Below are positions 7,676-15,583 of a DNA stretch of 64,000 bases, piece by piece. The notes beneath the pieces were generated by a model. That model was not told the origin of the DNA and ran no database searches. It was given only the letters and a program-made list of their open reading frames with translations. Positions within the stretch are counted from its first letter, which is position 1. The number at the start of each line of letters is the position of its first letter. A program made the translations under genes and the position numbers. Source of the DNA: Phycisphaerae bacterium RAS1 (lineage in GTDB: Bacteria > Planctomycetota > Phycisphaerae > UBA1845 > Fen-1342); NCBI GenBank assembly GCA_007859745.1, contig SMLU01000003.1, positions 372,001 through 436,000 of the forward strand, given 5' to 3'.

Positions 7676-9527
7676 CAGCGACCTCGCTTGCAGGTGTCTT
7701 GCCGTCGGCGCCGCTCTCGCGGACCACCGGCAGCTCGACAATGAACGTCGACCCCGCCTCCGGAACGCTCTCCACCCGGATGGTCCCGCCGTGCATCCGG
7801 ACAATCTCGCGCGCGATCGCCAGCCCCAGCCCGGTGCCTTCCTCGGCCTCCACGGCGCTGGATTTCACGCGGTAGAACTTCTCGAATATCCGTTCCTGGT
7901 GCTCGGACGGGATGCCGATGCCCGTGTCGCTGATGCGCGTCCGCAGCAGGTTGTCGGCCGGCTCCACGTCCACGCGCACCGCCCCGCCCTTGGGCGTGTA
8001 CTTGATCGCGTTGCCGATCAGATTGGTCCATACCTGGTGCAGCCGCGGCTTGTCGCCTTGAACCATCGGCACCTTCGTCGGGATGCGCAGCGCCAGCTCA
8101 ATCGACTTGGCGTCCGCATGCGCCTGCATTTCCTGCGCCACCTGCCGCAGCGTCGCGTCAATCCGCAGCGGCACGCGCGTCAGCCGCGCCGCCCCGGCGT
8201 CAATCTGCGACACGCTCAGCACGTCCTCCACCAGCTTCGACAGCCGCCGCGTCTCGCTCATGATCACGTTGTAGCACTCGCGACGGGTCGCTTCGTCATC
8301 GAAGAAATCGTCCGAGAGCGTCTCGGTATAGGCCCGGATGTTGGTCAGCGGCGTGCGCAGCTCGTGCGTGATGTGCGTCAGGAACTCGTCCCGCTGGCGC
8401 TCCGCGTCCTTGAGCTGCGAGACGTCCTGCACCATGACGATCAGGTCGCCGCTGTGCTCGGCCACGTCCAGCCGCGACAGCCGCACCATCGTCTGTCGGC
8501 CGCGGTGCTCAATGCAGCAATCCGCTCCGGACCCGGCGCACGCCTGCCGCAGCCCCAGGATGCTCTCGCACACCGCCGGGCTGTCGAGCCGCGATTGCAG
8601 CGCCGCGTCGTCGGCCAGCTCGTCGCGCAGTTGCAGCAGCGCCGCCGCCGACGGATTCGCGTAGACAACGTTGCCCTCGTCGTCCACGCGCAGCACGCCG
8701 ATCGGCAGCGCGTCCAGAATGGCCTTGGATGAATACGAGTGCCCCGCCGTGCGGCCTTCCAGCGCCTGCGAGCAGCGGTAGCCGTCCAGTTGCTCCTGCA
8801 TCGAGCGGACCGAGCCGATCAGCGAATTCCACGCGCTCGAAACAGCCGAGGCCGTGTCCTGAATCGAAAGCAGCTCCAGCGACCGCTCGACGCCGCTGTG
8901 ATACGCCAGCAGATTGTCTTCCACGCTGGCGATCGGCCGCATCTGCCGGTCGGTGCGACGGTAAATCAGCCAGAACGCGCCCAGCGAGCACACGGCCACC
9001 AGGCCGTACGCCGTGCCCAGCGCCGCGGCGACCACCGGCGTTTCATCAACGGCGAAGGCCACCTCGACCACGCCGGCGGGCCGGTCGTCCGCGCCGCGCA
9101 GCTCGGAACGCAGACGCAGGGCGCCGCGCTCGTTCGCAACGTTGCCAATCGCCATGCGGAACCGCGCCGCGGGCGCCGCGCCGTCGGTCGCCGCCGCCTC
9201 AAGCTCGACCGAACAGGCGCGCACATCCGACAATCGTCCGAAGTCATTCACGATTCGCCGCAACTGCTCAGGGGGCGCCACATTCAAACTGGCCTGAAGC
9301 GCCCCGGTGAGCAAATTCATCATTTCCGGCGCCGCGGCCAGCGTCTGGTGCCGCGCCGATTCACGCAGAAGCTGCACGACGACCAGGCTGCTGGCCGCGA
9401 GGCTGGCGAGCATTACGACCATCGCCAGCAGCGCAAATGTGCCCAGACTCGGGCCGCGTCCGAAAAAGCGCAGCGCGCTTCGAAGGCGCCCGAGCAGGGT
9501 GGCTGGCTCTACGACCGCCGAGGGCAT
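7653..9527 (-). CDS. Membrane sensor histidine kinase with PAS domain
   Basis: A 624-residue kinase. Transmembrane helix 1 is at about residues 31-55 and helix 2 at about 172-195, enclosing a periplasmic sensor region of about 115 residues. A PAS domain follows near 268-390 ('ILDALPIGVLRVDDEGNVVY'), then HisKA with the phosphoacceptor His in 'THELRTPLTNIRAY', then HATPase_c with N box 'NLIGNAIKYTP', G1 'DTGIGIPSEHQERIFEKF' and G2 'GTGLGLAIAREIV'. All catalytic boxes are intact. It is the first gene of the minus-strand operon leading to the pilus/secretion ATPase. The 190 bases upstream hold no other gene and should contain the promoter. Confidence 0.95.
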   Translation of the reverse strand: MPSAVVEPATLLGRLRSALRFFGRGPSLGTFALLAMVVMLASLAASSLVVVQLLRESARHQTLAAAPEMMNLLTGALQASLNVAPPEQLRRIVNDFGRLSDVRACSVELEAAATDGAAPAARFRMAIGNVANERGALRLRSELRGADDRPAGVVEVAFAVDETPVVAAALGTAYGLVAVCSLGAFWLIYRRTDRQMRPIASVEDNLLAYHSGVERSLELLSIQDTASAVSSAWNSLIGSVRSMQEQLDGYRCSQALEGRTAGHSYSSKAILDALPIGVLRVDDEGNVVYANPSAAALLQLRDELADDAALQSRLDSPAVCESILGLRQACAGSGADCCIEHRGRQTMVRLSRLDVAEHSGDLIVMVQDVSQLKDAERQRDEFLTHITHELRTPLTNIRAYTETLSDDFFDDEATRRECYNVIMSETRRLSKLVEDVLSVSQIDAGAARLTRVPLRIDATLRQVAQEMQAHADAKSIELALRIPTKVPMVQGDKPRLHQVWTNLIGNAIKYTPKGGAVRVDVEPADNLLRTRISDTGIGIPSEHQERIFEKFYRVKSSAVEAEEGTGLGLAIAREIVRMHGGTIRVESVPEAGSTFIVELPVVRESGADGKTPASEVADGAHRHS

Positions 9528-9719
9528 CGGTTACTCACAATGCGGAACGACCATCATCCCGCTCTGGAGTATCGAACCGACGGGCCAGCGGCTTGGGGAA
9601 CAGGGCGCGCGGGGCGCGGGCGCAGAGGTGTTCCCGAGCCTCCCTGCTGAGCGCGTGAGCACACGATCGCGTCGTTTTTTAGGGACCCACGAACCCCCGC
9701 GCGCCCGGCGCCGCCCTAC

Positions 9720-10649
9720 CTACTTATTACCCCGGAACCACTCGATTGTCCGGCGGAACCCCGTGTGCCGATCCACCGTCGGCTGCCAACCCAGCAATGT
9801 CTGCGCCCGCGTGATGTCCGGCCGCCGCACGTCTGGATCATCCTGCGGGCGCGGCACGAATTGCAGCTCGCTGCGGCTGCCGGTCAGGGCGATCACTTCG
9901 CGCGCCACGTCGCCGATGGTCACCTCCAGCGGATTCCCGATGTTGACCGGTCCGGTCACGTCGCTGTTGATCAGGCGCATGAACCCCTCAATCAGGTCGC
10001 TGACGTAGCAGAAGCTGCGCGTCTGGCTGCCGTCGCCGTGGATCGTCAGCGGCTTGCCGTCCAGCGCCTGCGTAATGAAGTTGGGTAGCGCCCGCCCGTC
10101 CGCCGCGCGCATGCGCGGACCATACGTGTTGAAAATGCGCACCATCCGCGCGCTGACGCCGTGACGGGCCGAATACGCCGTCACGAGTGCCTCGGCAAAC
10201 CGTTTTCCTTCGTCGTAGCAGGAGCGTGGGCCGATCGGGTTCACGTTGCCCCAGTAGGTTTCCTTCTGCGGGTGCTCTTTAGGATCGCCGTACACCTCGC
10301 TGGTGCTGGTGTGGAAGTACTTCGCGCGTTTCTCACGCGCCAAGTCCAGCAGGTTCCACGTGCCGCGCGAGCACACCGCCAGAATTTCGAGCCGCAGCGG
10401 GTCAAAGTCAATCGGCGAGGCGGGACACGCGAGATTGCACACAAGGTCGAAGGCGCCTTCGGCCTTCAGCGGCTGCGTGATGTCATGTTCGACGAACTGA
10501 AATCGCGCGCTCGTCTGAAGATCATCCACGTTTCGCCGGGCGCCGGTCACGACGTTGTCGACGCCGACCACGGAATAGCCGTCATCCAGCAGCCTCTGCG
10601 TGAAGTGAAATCCGATGAAGCCCGCGCAACCGGCGACCAATGCACGCAT
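9720..10649 (-). CDS. UDP-glucuronate decarboxylase (UDP-xylose synthase), SDR family
   Basis: A 309-residue extended short-chain dehydrogenase. The NAD-binding GxxGxxG motif (GCAGFIGFHF) opens the protein. The catalytic Ser/Thr region is 'TSTSEVYGDPKEHPQ', and the Tyr-Lys pair is in 'CYDEGKRFAEAL'. 'RIFNTYGPRM' and 'DGSQTRSFCYVSDLIEGF' are close to the UDP-xylose synthase (UXS) consensus. The enzyme converts UDP-glucuronate to UDP-xylose with internal NAD+ recycling. UDP-glucose dehydrogenase, which makes its substrate, is divergently encoded 443 bases away, supporting the call over other nucleotide-sugar epimerases. Confidence 0.88.
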   Translation of the reverse strand: MRALVAGCAGFIGFHFTQRLLDDGYSVVGVDNVVTGARRNVDDLQTSARFQFVEHDITQPLKAEGAFDLVCNLACPASPIDFDPLRLEILAVCSRGTWNLLDLAREKRAKYFHTSTSEVYGDPKEHPQKETYWGNVNPIGPRSCYDEGKRFAEALVTAYSARHGVSARMVRIFNTYGPRMRAADGRALPNFITQALDGKPLTIHGDGSQTRSFCYVSDLIEGFMRLINSDVTGPVNIGNPLEVTIGDVAREVIALTGSRSELQFVPRPQDDPDVRRPDITRAQTLLGWQPTVDRHTGFRRTIEWFRGNK

Positions 10650-10779
10650 GCACCAAGCTCCTCATGCCTACATACGCGCCGCCGCAAAAGGGCGAGTCGT
10701 TCGCCCGGATGGCGCGCGTAGATTGCCATTCGCCCGGAGGGCGCGTGGGTTGTCGCCCGGAGGGCGCGCGTGGGTCGTC

Positions 10780-10950
10780 GCCCGGAGGGCGCGCGTTGGT
10801 TGCCAGGGACTTCAGTCCCTGGTTGCGATCTCGCCTTTGCATGCCCGCCCGGAGGGCGGACGACGCATGCGCCAGTCGCCCTCCGAGCGTCATGCGCCCA
10901 CCGCGAACCAGGGGCTGAAGCCCCTGGCAACCCACGCGCGCCCTCCGGGC
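10780..10950. repeat. Large imperfect palindrome with short direct repeats
   Basis: The 443-base gap between the UXS and Ugd genes holds no gene. It contains three near-identical direct words (CGCCCGGAGGGCGCG type, about 10731-10793) and a long inverted repeat: arm 10780-10824 against arm 10906-10950, about 45 bases each with few mismatches. Each arm has its own smaller hairpin (CCAGGGACTTCAGTCCCTGG in the left arm). Promoters for both divergent genes must lie here or just beside it. The palindrome may insulate the two transcription units; function unknown. Confidence 0.75.
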
Positions 10951-11092
10951 GTCTTACGGCGTCGGCCGCCACGTTCGGGAGCCGCCCGCGACCTCGCGCG
11001 ACTCTCCTGGCCTCCGCGACAGCGGGGCGATTATACGGCTAAACTACGCCGTCCGCGGCGGCCGCGAACCTGCCGCTCTTGAGGGAAATTGC

Positions 11093-12406
11093 ATGCGCAT
11101 CGCAGTCATCGGCAGCGGCTACGTCGGCCTCGTCACCGCGGCCTGCCTCGCGGATTCCGGCAATCACGTCACCGGTGTGGACATGGACGAGGGCAAGGTC
11201 CGCCGCTTGCGCGAAGGGCATGTCCCTTTCTTCGAGCCGGGCCTGAGCGAGCTGCTTACCTCGAACATGCAGGCCGGCCGGCTGCGCTTCACCACCGATT
11301 TGGGCCCTGCCGTCACGGGTGCCGAAGTCGTGTTCCTCGCCGTCGGCACGCCGCCCAAACCGGACGGCTCGGCCGACCTCTCGATGATCGAGGCCGCCGC
11401 CAGGCAGGTCGCCCAGTGTCTGACTGGCCCGTGCATCATGGTCGTCAAGAGCACCGTACCGGTCGGCAGTGGCGCGCGGCTCGACGAAATCGCCCGCCGC
11501 ACCACCAGCCACCGCTGCCCGGTCGTCAGCAACCCCGAGTTCCTCAAGGAAGGCGACGCCGTCAACGACTTCATGCGCCCCGACCGAGTCGTCATCGGCA
11601 CCGACGACGCCCACGCCGGCGACATCATCGCCGAGCTGTACGGCCCCTTCGTCCGCAACAACAAGCCGATCCTGCGCATGAGCCGCACGGCGTCCGAGCT
11701 GTGCAAGTACGCCGCCAACGCCTACCTCGCCACGCGCATCAGCTTTATCAACGAAATCTCGGAAATCTGCGAACGCTTCGGCGTCGACGTAAGCGAAGTG
11801 CGCCTGGGCATGGGAACCGACGCGCGGATCGGCCTGCACTTTCTATATCCTGGCGTCGGCTACGGCGGAAGCTGCTTCCCGAAAGATGTGCAAGCCCTGG
11901 CCAGCTCGGCCCGCAGCGTCGGCGCGACGTGCGAAATCCTCGACAGCGTGCATCGCCGCAACCAGACGCAGCGCGAGCGGATGACGCGCCGCATTCTCGA
12001 GCGCTTCAACGGCAACGTGCGCGGCAAGCGCTTCGCGGCCTGGGGCGTCGCCTTCAAGCCCAAAACCGACGACGTGCGCGAGGCGCCGGCCCTGAGCGTC
12101 ATCGAGGCGCTGCTGGCCGGCGGCGCCAGCGTCGCGGTGCACGATCCGAAGGCGATGGAGACGACGCGCGCGGTGCTCGGCTCGCGCGTCGAGTATTGCG
12201 AAGATGCGTACGCGGCGACGCGTGGAGCGGACGCGCTGCTGATCTTCACCGAATGGAACGAATTCCGCAGCCCGGATTTTCAGCGGCTGAAGTCCGATAT
12301 GAAGCAGCCGCTGATCTTCGACGGGCGGAATCTCTATGACGCCCGCACCATGCAGCGCTACAATTTTGAGTATCACAGCATCGGCCGCCCGACTGTGAAG
12401 CCGTAG
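11093..12406 (+). CDS. UDP-glucose 6-dehydrogenase
   Basis: A 437-residue NAD-dependent enzyme oxidising UDP-glucose to UDP-glucuronate. The N-terminal Rossmann motif is 'GSGYVGLVTAACLADSG' and the dinucleotide/hinge word 'VKSTVPVGSGARLDEI' follows. The catalytic Cys is in 'GVGYGGSCFPKDVQAL' (about residue 263), and the C-terminal UDP-binding domain contains 'WGVAFKPKTDDVREAPAL'. Length is normal. A GAGGGA ribosome-binding site sits 7 bases before the ATG. Together with the divergent UDP-xylose synthase it supplies UDP-glucuronate and UDP-xylose for cell-surface or exported glycans. The stop codon TAG is immediately followed by a family A hairpin. Confidence 0.95.
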   Translation: MRIAVIGSGYVGLVTAACLADSGNHVTGVDMDEGKVRRLREGHVPFFEPGLSELLTSNMQAGRLRFTTDLGPAVTGAEVVFLAVGTPPKPDGSADLSMIEAAARQVAQCLTGPCIMVVKSTVPVGSGARLDEIARRTTSHRCPVVSNPEFLKEGDAVNDFMRPDRVVIGTDDAHAGDIIAELYGPFVRNNKPILRMSRTASELCKYAANAYLATRISFINEISEICERFGVDVSEVRLGMGTDARIGLHFLYPGVGYGGSCFPKDVQALASSARSVGATCEILDSVHRRNQTQRERMTRRILERFNGNVRGKRFAAWGVAFKPKTDDVREAPALSVIEALLAGGASVAVHDPKAMETTRAVLGSRVEYCEDAYAATRGADALLIFTEWNEFRSPDFQRLKSDMKQPLIFDGRNLYDARTMQRYNFEYHSIGRPTVKP

Positions 12407-12452
12407 CGGCCGACCTCCGAGTCGGCCGTAGCGCCGGACCTCCGCGTCCGCC
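12403..12452 (+). repeat. Family A hairpin repeat, two copies after the Ugd stop codon
   Basis: Two tandem copies of a short palindrome: GGCCGAC-CTCCGA-GTCGGCC at 12408-12427 and GCCGGAC-CTCCGC-GTCCGCC (one mismatch in the stem) at 12433-12452, each preceded by GTAGC. The TAG in the first GTAGC is the stop codon of the Ugd gene. The same 26-base family occurs at 18627-18652, inside the GH38 gene at 47683-47834 and as an array at 51712-51867. Confidence 0.85.
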
Positions 12453-12456
12453 GGTT

Positions 12457-12536
12457 GGGTGGCACGGTCAAGCCGTCGCGATGAAGGTTTCTCGCTCGCG
12501 AGACGTCTTCGGCGCGACGGCTTGACCGTGCCACCC
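12457..12536. repeat. Perfect 24-bp inverted repeat
   Basis: The left arm 12457-12480 (beginning GGGTGGCACGGTCAAGCC) is the exact reverse complement of the right arm 12513-12536, with a 32-base spacer. The CGTGCCACCC word recurs just after the right arm (12543-12553). It lies between the Ugd and AmrS-like genes and could form a strong transcript hairpin; it may be a terminator without a T-run or a miniature mobile repeat. Confidence 0.85.
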
Positions 12537-12574
12537 GAAACGAGCGTGCCACCCACAAAGTCTGGGTGCTTTAC

Positions 12575-13705
12575 ATGCCCTTGCCTGTTGCAAACGACCG
12601 GAAGGTCTCGCTCAAGACGCTCCTCGCCGAGCACACCGCCCCGGCCGCCGAAGCGCTGATCCGCCGCGAAGGCGACGCCATCCGCTGCTTCTCCTGCGGC
12701 CACCGCTGCAAGGTCCTTCCCGGCCGCCCCGGCGTCTGCCGCGTGCGTTTCAACGACGGGGGCGTGCTGCGCGTGCCTTTCGGCTACGTCGCCGGGCTGG
12801 CCGCCGACCCGATCGAGAAAAAGCCCTTTTTCCACGCCTATCCCGGGGCGGAGGCCTTGTCGTTCGGCATGCTGGGTTGCGATTTTCACTGCGGCTATTG
12901 CCAGAACTGGGTCACGAGCCAGGCCCTGCGCGACGACGAGGCCGTCTCGCAGCCGCTGTACGTGACGCCCGAGCGCATCGTGCAGCTCGCGCTCGAGAAT
13001 GACTGCCGCGTCGTCACCAGCACCTACAACGAGCCGCTGATCACGTCAGAATGGGCGGTGGCGGTCTTCAAGCTGGCGAAGCAGGCAGGCCTGGCCTGCT
13101 CCTACGTCTCGAACGGCAACGGCACGCCCGAAGTGCTCGATTACATCCGCCCATGCGTCGATCTGTACAAAGTGGATCTCAAGGCCTTCCGCGACCGCAC
13201 CTACCGCGACCTCGGCGGCGTGCTCGACAACACGCTCAACACGCTGCGCCTGCTGAAAAAGCTCGACTTCTGGACCGAAGTCGTCACGCTCATCATCCCG
13301 GGCATGAACGATTCCGACGAAGAGCTGCGGGAGATAGCGGACTTCCTGGCCGGCGTCTCGCCCGACATTCCCTGGCATGTCACCGCGTTTCATCCGGACT
13401 ACAAAATGACCGACCCGCCGCGAACGTCGGTCGAAACGCTGCTGCGGGCGTGCGAGATCGGCAAGCGGGCCGGCTTGAAGTTTGTCTACGCCGGCAACCT
13501 GCCGGGCCTCGTCGGCGACCATGAAAACACGTACTGCCCGGCCTGTCGCGAGCTGCTGATCAAGCGCTACGGGTTTACGGTCCGCATGAACCGCATTACG
13601 GACGGCGCCTGCGCGGCCTGCGGCGAGCGCATTCCGGGCGTGTGGGGCGGCGCACAGAAGACGACACGCGGCGGCGCCGGAGCGCCGCGGCGCGTGCGGG
13701 CATGA
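12575..13705 (+). CDS. AmmeMemoRadiSam system radical SAM enzyme (AmrS-like)
   Basis: About 376 residues. The ATG at 12575 is chosen; a GTG at 12566 is also in frame. The radical SAM cluster motif CxxxCxxC is in 'GMLGCDFHCGYCQNWVTSQ' (about residues 107-125). An N-terminal zinc-type pair ('CFSCGHRCKVLPG') and a C-terminal set ('YCPACRELL', 'CAACGERIPG') match the AmrS/PFL-activase-like family that co-occurs with AmmeMemo proteins. The substrate of this family is not established. The usual AmrA/AmrB partners are not adjacent here. The stop overlaps the next ATG by 4 bp. Confidence 0.88.
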   Translation: MPLPVANDRKVSLKTLLAEHTAPAAEALIRREGDAIRCFSCGHRCKVLPGRPGVCRVRFNDGGVLRVPFGYVAGLAADPIEKKPFFHAYPGAEALSFGMLGCDFHCGYCQNWVTSQALRDDEAVSQPLYVTPERIVQLALENDCRVVTSTYNEPLITSEWAVAVFKLAKQAGLACSYVSNGNGTPEVLDYIRPCVDLYKVDLKAFRDRTYRDLGGVLDNTLNTLRLLKKLDFWTEVVTLIIPGMNDSDEELREIADFLAGVSPDIPWHVTAFHPDYKMTDPPRTSVETLLRACEIGKRAGLKFVYAGNLPGLVGDHENTYCPACRELLIKRYGFTVRMNRITDGACAACGERIPGVWGGAQKTTRGGAGAPRRVRA

Positions 13706-14058
13706 GAGCTCTGTTTGGAGTTCTTCGACGCCAACGCCGAGCGGTTTTCTGGGCGCTCGTCAGCGCGTGCGTCGGCGCGCTTCCCTTTCTCGTCGTACTC
13801 GTGTTAACGCTCTGGTCCGCGGCGAATCTAGACCTGGATTCGTATCCTGATTGGAAGGCTTGGACGATTCGGCGCGTTCTGCAGTGCCTCGCATGGGCCA
13901 TCGTCATGGCGGTTTTCTCCGGGGCAACCTGTGCGTGGCTGATCATTCGTTCGGACGTACGCCGCGCAAGCACTGAACCTCGTTGCCGGTGCTGCGGCTA
14001 CTGCCTGACCGGCCTGCCTACACGCCGCTGCCCCGAATGCGGCACGGATTTTGAGTAG
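13702..14058 (+). CDS. Small membrane protein with C-terminal zinc ribbon
   Basis: 118 residues from the ATG at 13702, which overlaps the stop of the AmrS-like gene (ATGA), so the two are probably co-translated. Two predicted membrane helices lie at about residues 13-38 and 56-80. The C-terminus is a CxxCxY...CPxCG zinc ribbon ('CRCCGYCLTGLPTRRCPECG'). A similar ribbon occurs at the N-terminus of the unrelated membrane protein at 30189-31136. Function unknown; the ribbon suggests a cytoplasmic docking or regulatory module. Confidence 0.75.
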   Translation: MRALFGVLRRQRRAVFWALVSACVGALPFLVVLVLTLWSAANLDLDSYPDWKAWTIRRVLQCLAWAIVMAVFSGATCAWLIIRSDVRRASTEPRCRCCGYCLTGLPTRRCPECGTDFE

Positions 14059-14088
14059 TTGCATTACTCTGGCGTCGAAGTACATAGC

Positions 14089-14094
14089 TATAAT
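14089..14094 (+). promoter_or_regulatory. Perfect -10 box for a possibly leaderless antitoxin transcript
   Basis: TATAAT ends 7 bases before the ATG at 14102, so transcription would start on or next to the start codon. A -35-like TTACTC at 14064-14069 is 19 bases upstream. No ribosome-binding site can fit between, which suggests leaderless translation. Confidence 0.55.
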
Positions 14095-14101
14095 CGCTGG
14101 T

Positions 14102-14320
14102 ATGAAAGCACGAATCCTCACCGGCTCGAAGAAGGAAATCGCCGATCAGGTCGTCGGCATCGACGGCGAGATCCGCGAGGCGATCGTCTTCATCGACGAG
14201 CCGGCGGTTCCGACGCCGGCCGGCGCTGACATCTTCGCCGAAATGGAGCCGTTCACGGTTCACGCGTCGCCCGCGGATGACTCGCGCGAGGCTGTCTATC
14301 GCCGCGGGGCGGACGAGTGA
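14102..14320 (+). CDS. Probable antitoxin partner of a PIN-domain toxin
   Basis: A 72-residue acidic protein starting at 14102 ('MKARILTGSKKEIADQVVGI'). I recognise no DNA-binding fold, but its size, acidity and 4-bp GTGA overlap with a downstream PIN-domain frame are characteristic of VapB-type antitoxin genes. A TATAAT box directly precedes the ATG. The toxin frame downstream is broken, so the antitoxin may be a remnant or may still act on other toxins. Identification rests on context. Confidence 0.6.
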   Translation: MKARILTGSKKEIADQVVGIDGEIREAIVFIDEPAVPTPAGADIFAEMEPFTVHASPADDSREAVYRRGADE

Positions 14321-14759
14321 TTCTGCTGGACACGAACATCCTCGCGCGAATCACGAACGCCGCCGATCCTCAGTGCGCCGTTTGTCGGACGGCGATCCAC
14401 AAGATGCTCGCGGCGGGCAAGCGGCTCGTCGTCTTTCCGCAGAGCCTCTATGAACTCTGGACCGTCGCCACGCGAAGCAGCGAAGCGCAAAACGGCTTGG
14501 GCATGAAGGTCGAGCAGGCGGCCCAATGGCTCAGTTTCTTTCTCCGCCGCTTTGCGCTCCTTCACGATCACCCGGACCTCCTCGCGCGCTGGCAAGTGCT
14601 TGTTAGGGACCACGGGATCACGGGATCACGGGGTTTCGGGCCCACGACGCTCGTCTCGTCGCCGCCATGGAGTGCTACGGAGTGCATGAACTGCTGACGC
14701 TCAACGCTAGCGATTTTCGAGGCTTCCCCGTTTCGGTCGCCAGTCCGGCCGCGATATGA
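14317..14759 (+). pseudogene. PIN-domain toxin (VapC-like), frameshifted by an 8-bp tandem duplication
   Basis: GTG start at 14317 overlapping the antitoxin stop. The N-terminus 'MILLDTNILARITNAADP' carries the PIN first acidic residue (LDTN). The frame runs correctly to 'LLARWQVLVRDHGITG', then leaves the family pattern and stops at 14697. Removing one copy of the 8-base repeat at 14611-14632 restores the expected end of a PIN domain: 'FRAHDARLVAAMECYGVHEL' followed by 'LTLNASDFRGFP', ending at TGA 14757-14759. The HDARL and NxxDF words are the conserved C-terminal PIN motifs. As read, the toxin lacks its last catalytic acidic residues and should be inactive. Confidence 0.85.
14611..14632 (+). 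repeat. 8-bp tandem duplication inside the PIN toxin gene
   Basis: CACGGGAT at 14611-14618 is repeated at 14619-14626 and followed by CACGGG. Deleting one unit restores the PIN reading frame, so this is the inactivating lesion, an expansion/contraction phase switch, or a sequencing error. Confidence 0.9.
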
Positions 14760-14892
14760 AATCGAGCGTTCCGATGCCAGAGCCGCCGCGCTCGCGGCCC
14801 GAGCGCGACATCTGCTCCGACTGTCCGGCTGGCCGCCAAACCTACCGCCGCGGCCAATGACTCCTGTCTCCTCGTCCGTTAGCATCATCACG

Positions 14893-15519
14893 ATGACCGA
14901 AGCAAGCAGCGCACCGATTCACCGCTGCCGCGTCATGCACGCGCTGGCCCTCGGCCTTGCGCTCTCCCCGCTCGCCGCCTGCGACCGCGATCCCGCATCC
15001 AGCGGCGCGAGCTCATCCCACGCACAGGAACGCCGGCAGGAGATGGTCGCGCCGCCCGCCAGCAAGCCGCGCTACGAATTCGCCCCCGGCCTGGCCGAAA
15101 AACACGCGGATATCGTCGGCTTTGTGCGCCAATTCCTCGAAACCTGCCTGGCCGGCGACTATGTCGGCTATCGCGAGATGGTCAGCCGCCGCCGCTCGCC
15201 CGAGACGCGCGAACGCTTCTCGCGCACGTTTCACGCCATCGAGCGGCTGCGAATCGAGTCGATCGAGACCACCCAGATTCCCGACCTGCCGCCGCCGGTG
15301 TACATCGTGACCAGCGCCGTCGAATTCCGGCCCGACTCCAAGCCCGCCTTCCGAGAGAGCCGCCGCGCGATCGCGATTCTGGTCTTCCGCGAGTTGGACG
15401 AATGGCGGATGGCCCCCGCCCCGTCGGAATTGCAGCCGACCGACCGGGACGAAGAGGAGGACGCTGAGTCGCAACCCGTGCTGCCCGACTATCCGTGGGA
15501 TGAACAGGGCGATGGATGA
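14893..15519 (+). CDS. Lipoprotein of unknown function
   Basis: 208 residues from the ATG at 14893; an ATG further upstream at 14857 and one at 14935 ('MHALALGLALSPLAACD') are possible. 'LALSPLAAC' is a lipobox, giving a lipidated Cys about 18 residues after the 14935 Met. The mature protein has an Ala/Ser/Pro-rich linker, then a compact region (about 70-180) resembling a SnoaL/NTF2-like fold in length and pattern, and an acidic tail ('DRDEEEDAESQ'). No motif names a function. The next gene begins 64 bases downstream after a family F palindrome. Confidence 0.7.
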   Translation: MTEASSAPIHRCRVMHALALGLALSPLAACDRDPASSGASSSHAQERRQEMVAPPASKPRYEFAPGLAEKHADIVGFVRQFLETCLAGDYVGYREMVSRRRSPETRERFSRTFHAIERLRIESIETTQIPDLPPPVYIVTSAVEFRPDSKPAFRESRRAIAILVFRELDEWRMAPAPSELQPTDRDEEEDAESQPVLPDYPWDEQGDG

Positions 15520-15546
15520 GGCACGCATCCGACGCAGGAACCAGAG

Positions 15547-15569
15547 ACCGGCCGGAGGCCGGCCCCCCA
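15547..15569. repeat. Family F palindrome
   Basis: ACCGGCCGGAGGCCGGCC followed by CCCCA, in the 64 bases between two genes. Nearly the same word (ACCGGCCAGAGGCCGGCC plus C-run) occurs at 39449-39471 upstream of nusA. The core GGCCGG-AGG-CCGGCC can form a hairpin. Confidence 0.75.
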
Positions 15570-15583
15570 CGCCGTTTTTCTTG

